The notes beneath the pieces were generated by a model. That model searched no databases and was not told where the DNA came from. It was given only the letters and a program-made list of their open reading frames with translations. A program made the position numbers and the translations under genes. Of a DNA stretch of 64,000 nt, positions 60,170 through 64,000 are shown in pieces (the stretch's first letter is position 1; each line of letters begins with the position of its first letter). The stretch comes from Streptomyces asoensis (lineage in GTDB: Bacteria > Actinomycetota > Actinomycetes > Streptomycetales > Streptomycetaceae): assembly GCF_016860545.1 (NCBI RefSeq), contig NZ_BNEB01000005.1, forward strand, positions 62,001 to 126,000, given 5' to 3'.

Positions 60170-60401
60170 CCACAACTCGCTTACGGAGGCGTTGACTTGA
60201 GCCGACGCGGACCACCGCGCTCACCGGCGGCTGCCGGGTCGGTCATCGCGCGCAGGTGCGGATCCGCGAGCGCGCGGACGTCGACGAAGCCCATCACGAG
60301 GGAAGGGGCTGCGGGGAGCCGCCCTTCGAGCATTCTGGCGGGCAGGGGGCGGGTCTCCGCTGTGCCGGACGACGGAGACCCGCTCCGTCAGGTTTGGGGC
60401 G

Positions 60402-60825
60402 TCACTGCGATCCCGCGGCCACCAGCCTCGCGGTGAGGGGTTCGAGCTCGGTCACCAACTCGTCGAGTTCGGCGGGAGACAGGGCTTCGTACGGCGGGGC
60501 GGCGAGTTCGTCGGTGACGTCCTCGATGCGCTGCCGGGTCGCGCGGCCGGCCTCGGTGAACCGGCCGTCCGCGTCGATCAGCCCGCGCTCGCGCAGACCG
60601 GCCATGACCGCGGCCAGCGGCTCCTCGGGCAGGTGGTGGTTGCGGCCGAAGGTCTCCGCCGGATGGATGCCGTGCCCGAGCGCAGAGAGCACATGGGCCT
60701 CCGTGCCGCCGATGCGCGCGCAGACGAGTGCGGCCACGTGCCCGTCGCCGCGGTGCTCACGCAGCATGGTCGCGGAGTGCCACAGTCGCGCGACCGGGTC
60801 GCCCGGCACCGGGAAGGGCGGGTGG
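60402..60825 (-). pseudogene. C-terminal half of an SCO6745-like helix-turn-helix protein
   Basis: The frame ending at 60402 carries ARLWHSATMLREHRGDGHVAALV, then HVLSALGHGIHPAETFGRNHHLP and LRERGLIDADGRFTEAGRATRQRIEDV (quoted in part), which is the C-terminal half of SCO6745-type proteins. These are normally about 270 residues. Only about 135 remain and there is no start codon of its own. Upstream the frame meets the end of a lipoprotein gene in another frame, so this is a deletion scar. Confidence 0.7.
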
Positions 60826-61340
60826 TCCCGCCGTCCTGTTCGAGGCCGTGGATGCGTTCGTCGATGTAGCCGAGCCCGTTCAGGGTCTTGCGGACCTCGG
60901 CGGGGGTGGGCCGCGAGACCGTCTGGAGCGCCTCGACGATGCGCTGCTCGTGCTGGACGCTCGCGCACCGGTCCCGCTCGGTCAACTCCGCTTCGGGCCC
61001 TGTCGGGGCACCCGGTTCGATGGGACCGTCCGGCGGGGACTGGCCGGGGGCCGGAGTCCGCGCCGCGGCCGGGCCGGTGGGCTTGCGGTCGGTCGGTCCC
61101 GAAGTTCCCTGGTCAGCAGGTTGCGACGCGGCCGCACCGGCCGGGGAACACGGCCGTGCGACCTCGGCGAGCATCGCCGCGAACGCCGCCTGCGCGGGCG
61201 GCGAGGATCCGGCGCCCACCTCGGCGGCGGCGTTCCCGCGGGAGCCGCCGCGCGAGCCGTCGGTGCCCGGTCCTCCGTCTCCGCAGCCGCAGAGCGCCAG
61301 TGCGGCGAGGGCGAGGGCAGCGGTCGCCGGCCGTGCTCAC
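60816..61340 (-). pseudogene. truncated lipoprotein gene
   Basis: The lipoprotein frame runs from a signal (AALALAALALCGCGDGG, lipobox LALCGC) through a Pro/Ala/Gly linker to VEALQTVSRPTPAEVRKTLNG and YIDERIHGLEQDGGTTR, then stops making sense where the SCO6745-like piece begins. Its GTG at 61340 overlaps an upstream TGA (GTGA), but it is in a different frame from the signal peptide, so there is a second frameshift near 61322-61328. Both ends are therefore damaged: this gene is dead or the sequence has errors. Confidence 0.6.
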
Positions 61341-61591
61341 TCGGCGCTGTGGACGTTCACCTCGACCGGCACCGGCTTCAACGCCCCTGTCAGGGTGTGG
61401 GACTCGGACACCGGGTCGTGGACCTGGGACCGGACCAAGACCACCTGATCCCCGAAGTCCTCACCGGACAGAGCCTTCGGGACGCACCCCCGGACGGCGG
61501 ACCACACCGCCCTCCCGGGGGTGCTTCGCTCTGAGCCTCTGCCGCTCTGCCGCCGGGAGCGCCGTCCGACGCGCGGGTCATCGCTCTTCAC
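61337..61591 (-). other. possible small or remnant gene upstream of the lipoprotein
   Basis: A frame of 84 residues ends in QVVLVRSQVHDPVSESHTLTG and VEVNVHSAE; its TGA overlaps the lipoprotein GTG. The end looks like a real beta-rich domain, while the first 30 residues are Arg/Ser-rich and partly lie in the universal stress protein gene. It is probably the tail of a longer lost gene; identity unknown. Confidence 0.3.
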
Positions 61592-62381
61592 GGACGACCG
61601 CCACGGGGCAGTCGGCCCGTCGCAGCACGGCCCGGCCGGCCCACGTCGGCAGAGCGGCGGTCCACGCGGTCCGGGGCCGCGTTCCGACGACGATCAGCTG
61701 GGCCGGTCCGCCCGCTCCGGCGACCGCTCGGCCCGTGCCGCCTCGGGCCCGGGTGCGGGCCCGGTGCACGGCGACGTCCGGGTAGTGCTCCCGCAGCGCG
61801 GCCAGGGGGTCGCGGACACCCTCGCGGGGCCGTCCGTCGAGCACCACCACCTCCGTCCCCCGGGCGGACGCCTGGGTGAAGGCGAACTCGGCCGCTCTCC
61901 GGCCGACGTGCCCGTCGTCGCAGGCGAGCACGACGGGGCCGTCCGCATCCGGAGCGCCCCGCACCATCAGCACCGGTGAGGCGCCGCGCACGGCCAGCCG
62001 GGCGGCGATCGAGCCGCGCCGTCCTCTGCCGGACCAGGTCACGGACCGGCTGCCGACGACGGTGAGCGAGGCATCGCGGGACTCCGTCTCCAGCACCGCC
62101 GCGGGGTCCCCCAGCAGGACCGCGCCCGTGACACGCACTCCGGGCGCCACGCGACGGGCCCGACGGGCCGCCTCGGCCAGCACACGGTCACCCGAGGCGT
62201 ACGTCCGGGCGCCACCCGGATCCCACGGCGGCACGCCCGGCGCCACCGTGGCGGCCGGCCAGGCGCAGACGTGCACGAGCCGTAAGTCCACGCCCCTGCG
62301 TGCGGCTTCCCGAGCGCCGGTCTCGACCGCGGCCATGGCCGTGGCCGAGCCGTCCACTCCCACCAGTACGGGGCCGCTCAT
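61578..62381 (-). CDS. universal stress protein (tandem UspA domains)
   Basis: This 267-residue protein has two UspA domains. The first has VLVGVDGSATAMAAVETGAREAARRG and ends SLTVVGSRSVTWSGRGRRGSIAARLAVRGASPVLMVRG (quoted in part), with the ATP-binding G-x2-G-x9-G(S/T) pattern recognisable. The second (ADGPVVLACDDGHVGRRAAEF; LIVVGTRPRT; RADCPVAVVREE) is more degenerate. The ATG at 62381 follows a weak ribosome site. Tandem Usp proteins are induced by hypoxia, stationary phase and nitric oxide in actinobacteria, which fits the neighbouring flavohaemoprotein. Confidence 0.93.
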   Translation of the reverse strand: MSGPVLVGVDGSATAMAAVETGAREAARRGVDLRLVHVCAWPAATVAPGVPPWDPGGARTYASGDRVLAEAARRARRVAPGVRVTGAVLLGDPAAVLETESRDASLTVVGSRSVTWSGRGRRGSIAARLAVRGASPVLMVRGAPDADGPVVLACDDGHVGRRAAEFAFTQASARGTEVVVLDGRPREGVRDPLAALREHYPDVAVHRARTRARGGTGRAVAGAGGPAQLIVVGTRPRTAWTAALPTWAGRAVLRRADCPVAVVREER

Positions 62382-62871
62382 GCCGGCTCCCCCTCTCCGT
62401 TCGCCGCCCGGGACCACGGCCGTACCGCTTCCCGGCGCGGTGCCGGACAGCCTCGCTGTCGGTCCTGCGCGTCCGGCGGTCCGTCCCGCTCCCGCTTCCT
62501 CCCGGCACGGTGTCCTCGCCGGGCGCCCGCCGACAGGGGCCGTACGGTCCCCGGCACACCCCGTCCGGCCCTGCCGGCCTCCCCGGGCGGGCCCACCGGC
62601 CCCGGGGAAAGGACCGACAGCCTCTGCCCGTGCCGTCGCCACGGCCGGACGCTGGAGGCGTGCCCAGCCCCCAGGTCGACGGAGGAGACCGGCGCCCCGG
62701 TCCGTCATGTGTGCGACTTCACTGGGGCCGATGTGCCCGGGTGCCGGGGCCCTTCGGCCCTGATCCGGCTCATCGGGGCCGGCAGCGGTGCCGTGGCTGC
62801 TAGACAGGGAACGCCACCGCCCGAGGCGACGCGGCGTCCCTGCCCTTCATCCACCCCTTCCGGGAGATCCC
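62382..62871. other. 490-bp divergent control region
   Basis: No supported gene. GGGGCCGATGTGCCCGG (62724-62740) and GGGGCCCTTCGGCCC (62746-62760) resemble the GGGxCC-N-GGxCCC boxes of DevR/OsdR-type hypoxia and nitric oxide regulators and lie between the stress protein and flavohaemoprotein genes. Confidence 0.4.
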
Positions 62872-64000
62872 ATGCCGTCCGCGGAATCCGCCGCCCTCGT
62901 CCGGGCCACCCTGCCCGCCGTGGGCGGAGCGCTCGACGAGATCACCACCCGCTTCTACGCCACGATGTTCCGCGAGCGGCCGGAGCTGCTCGACGGGATG
63001 TTCAACCGTGGCAACCAGGCCAGCGGTGCCCAACGCCGGGCCCTGGCCGGGTCGATCGCGGGATTCGCCGGTGCGCTGCTGGACAACCCCGGCGTCCGGC
63101 CGGACGCGCTGCTCTCCCGGATCGCCCACAAGCACGCCGCCGTCGGCGTCACCGACGACCAGTACACGATCGTCCACAAGTACCTGTTCGGGGCGATCGC
63201 CGAGGTCCTCGGCGACGCGGTGACCCCCGAGGTGGCGGCCGCCTGGGACGAGGTCTACTGGCTGATGGCGGGCGCCCTGATCGGCCGGGAGGCCCTCCTC
63301 TACCGGGACGCGGGAGTCCGGCCCGGCGGGGACCGGCGGCCGTGGACGGTCGTCGAACGGCGCACCGAGACCCCTGACGTGGTCTCCTTCCTGATCCGTC
63401 CCGCCGACGGCGGACCGGCGCCGCACGCCCGGGCGGGCCAGTACGTGAGCGTCGAGGTGCGCATGGCCGACGGCGTGCGCCAACTGCGCCAGTACAGCCT
63501 GTCCTCGGACCCGGGCGGGGACCTGCGGCGGATCACCGTGAAGCGGGTCACGGGCGACGCCGGCGGCCCGGACGGCGAGGTCTCGACCCTGCTGCACGAC
63601 ACCGTCCGCGAGGGCGACGAACTGCTGCTGTCCGCCCCGTTCGGCGATGTCTTCCTCGACGATCCCGCCGACGACACGACCCCGCTCGTGCTGGTGTCGG
63701 CCGGTATCGGCTGCACCCCCATGACCTCGATCCTGGCCCACCTCGCGGCCCTCGGCTCGACGCGCACCGTACTGGTCCTGCACGCCGACCGCTCCCCCGC
63801 CGACCACGCGCTGCGCGCCGAGACCCTCCGCCTCGCAGCACAACTGCCGGGCGCCCGAGCCCTCTTCTGGTACGAGGACCGCGCAGCGGAGGAACCCGGT
63901 TCCCGCAGAGGCCTGATGGACCTGGGCGGGGTCGAACTCCCCGACGGCGCGACGGTGTTCCTGTGCGGACCCGTACCCTTCATGCGGGAGGTGCGCGGTC
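62872..64000 (+). CDS. hmp: flavohaemoprotein / nitric oxide dioxygenase (3' end outside window)
   Basis: 376 residues are visible of a protein usually near 395-400, so only the end is missing. The globin domain (1-140) has the distal tyrosine in TTRFYATMF, the proximal histidine in RIAHKHAAVGV and the Glu of a YTIVHKYL helix. The FAD/NAD reductase domain has the FAD-binding RQYSLSS, AGQYVSVEV, SAGIGCTPM (NAD loop) and FLCGPVPFM. It oxidises nitric oxide to nitrate with oxygen and NAD(P)H. ATG 62872 follows GGGAGA. Adjacent DevR-like boxes would link it to hypoxic or nitrosative stress. Confidence 0.95.
   Translation, partial: MPSAESAALVRATLPAVGGALDEITTRFYATMFRERPELLDGMFNRGNQASGAQRRALAGSIAGFAGALLDNPGVRPDALLSRIAHKHAAVGVTDDQYTIVHKYLFGAIAEVLGDAVTPEVAAAWDEVYWLMAGALIGREALLYRDAGVRPGGDRRPWTVVERRTETPDVVSFLIRPADGGPAPHARAGQYVSVEVRMADGVRQLRQYSLSSDPGGDLRRITVKRVTGDAGGPDGEVSTLLHDTVREGDELLLSAPFGDVFLDDPADDTTPLVLVSAGIGCTPMTSILAHLAALGSTRTVLVLHADRSPADHALRAETLRLAAQLPGARALFWYEDRAAEEPGSRRGLMDLGGVELPDGATVFLCGPVPFMREVRG

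Noticed and set aside
1..64000. tRNA, rRNA, riboswitch, IS element, prophage or attachment sites
   Set aside because: No cloverleaf, conserved rRNA stretch, transposase, integrase or flanking target duplication was seen on reading. A covariance-model scan would be the decisive test.

Overview
The window is high-GC actinobacterial DNA and almost certainly from a Streptomyces chromosome. The evidence is strong GC bias at third codon positions, several GTG starts, leaderless promoters, Tat-exported glycoside hydrolases, rare TTA codons confined to a secondary-metabolism gene, a textbook CebR operator, and families typical of the genus (SpoIIE phosphatase, XRE/NB-ARC/TPR regulator, LamG plus RHS surface-protein pair, Fic/Doc subfamily with an ERSN motif). 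There are no rRNA, tRNA, CRISPR or IS elements. The mix of accessory metabolism, toxins and decayed genes suggests a chromosome arm rather than the core.

Region 1 (1-8.4 kb) is the right-hand part of an unusual small biosynthetic cluster that runs off the left edge. It holds a B12-binding radical SAM enzyme, an Sfp-type phosphopantetheinyl transferase coupled to a winged-helix regulator, a PIG-L deacetylase, an alpha/beta hydrolase, a SpeD-type pyruvoyl decarboxylase with altered catalytic positions, a BtrH-like acyltransferase with a Cys-His-Asp triad, a protein resembling branched-chain polyamine synthase (BpsA), and two stand-alone acyl carrier proteins. One carrier has three TTA codons and overlaps the BpsA-like gene. 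My inference is that decarboxylated SAM (or a related decarboxylated amino acid) feeds an aminopropyl transfer, and that an ACP-bound acyl group is joined to an amine by the BtrH-like enzyme. This is the best candidate here for an undescribed pathway.

Region 2 (8.5-29 kb) holds a secreted GH78 rhamnosidase with twin discoidin domains, FKBP, SpoIIE phosphatase, and regulator/enzyme pairs with visible operators (MarR/VOC, GlxA/cupin, XRE/tautomerase, TetR/NmrA-type SDR). It also has a metallophosphoesterase, a methyltransferase, an operon of a small membrane protein, an ECF-like sigma factor and an M48 protease, and a transketolase. Region 3 (29-42 kb) holds surface proteins, a secreted PIG-L protein beside an XRE-NB-ARC-TPR regulator, a Fic/Doc-type toxin-antitoxin pair, an Imm5-like protein, and a two-gene module in which MEDS sensory domains are fused to STAS and to an anti-sigma-type ATPase. 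An MFS exporter follows.

Region 4 (42-53 kb) is a LamG/RHS locus: a 1233-residue LamG protein, a strong hairpin, a 2162-residue RHS protein with an unrecognised C-terminal domain, a perfect 36-bp palindrome, and a leaderless lipoprotein that may be the immunity partner. Region 5 (53-57 kb) has a GH54 arabinofuranosidase and a GH30_8 glucuronoxylanase, divergently arranged, sharing one palindrome. The xylanase also has a perfect CebR box. Region 6 (57-61.6 kb) is a zone of gene decay: a frameshifted repeat protein, the tail of a glycosyltransferase, a truncated lipoprotein fused out of frame to the C-terminal half of an SCO6745-like protein, and one intact M1 peptidase. The window ends with a universal stress protein and a flavohaemoprotein cut by the right edge.
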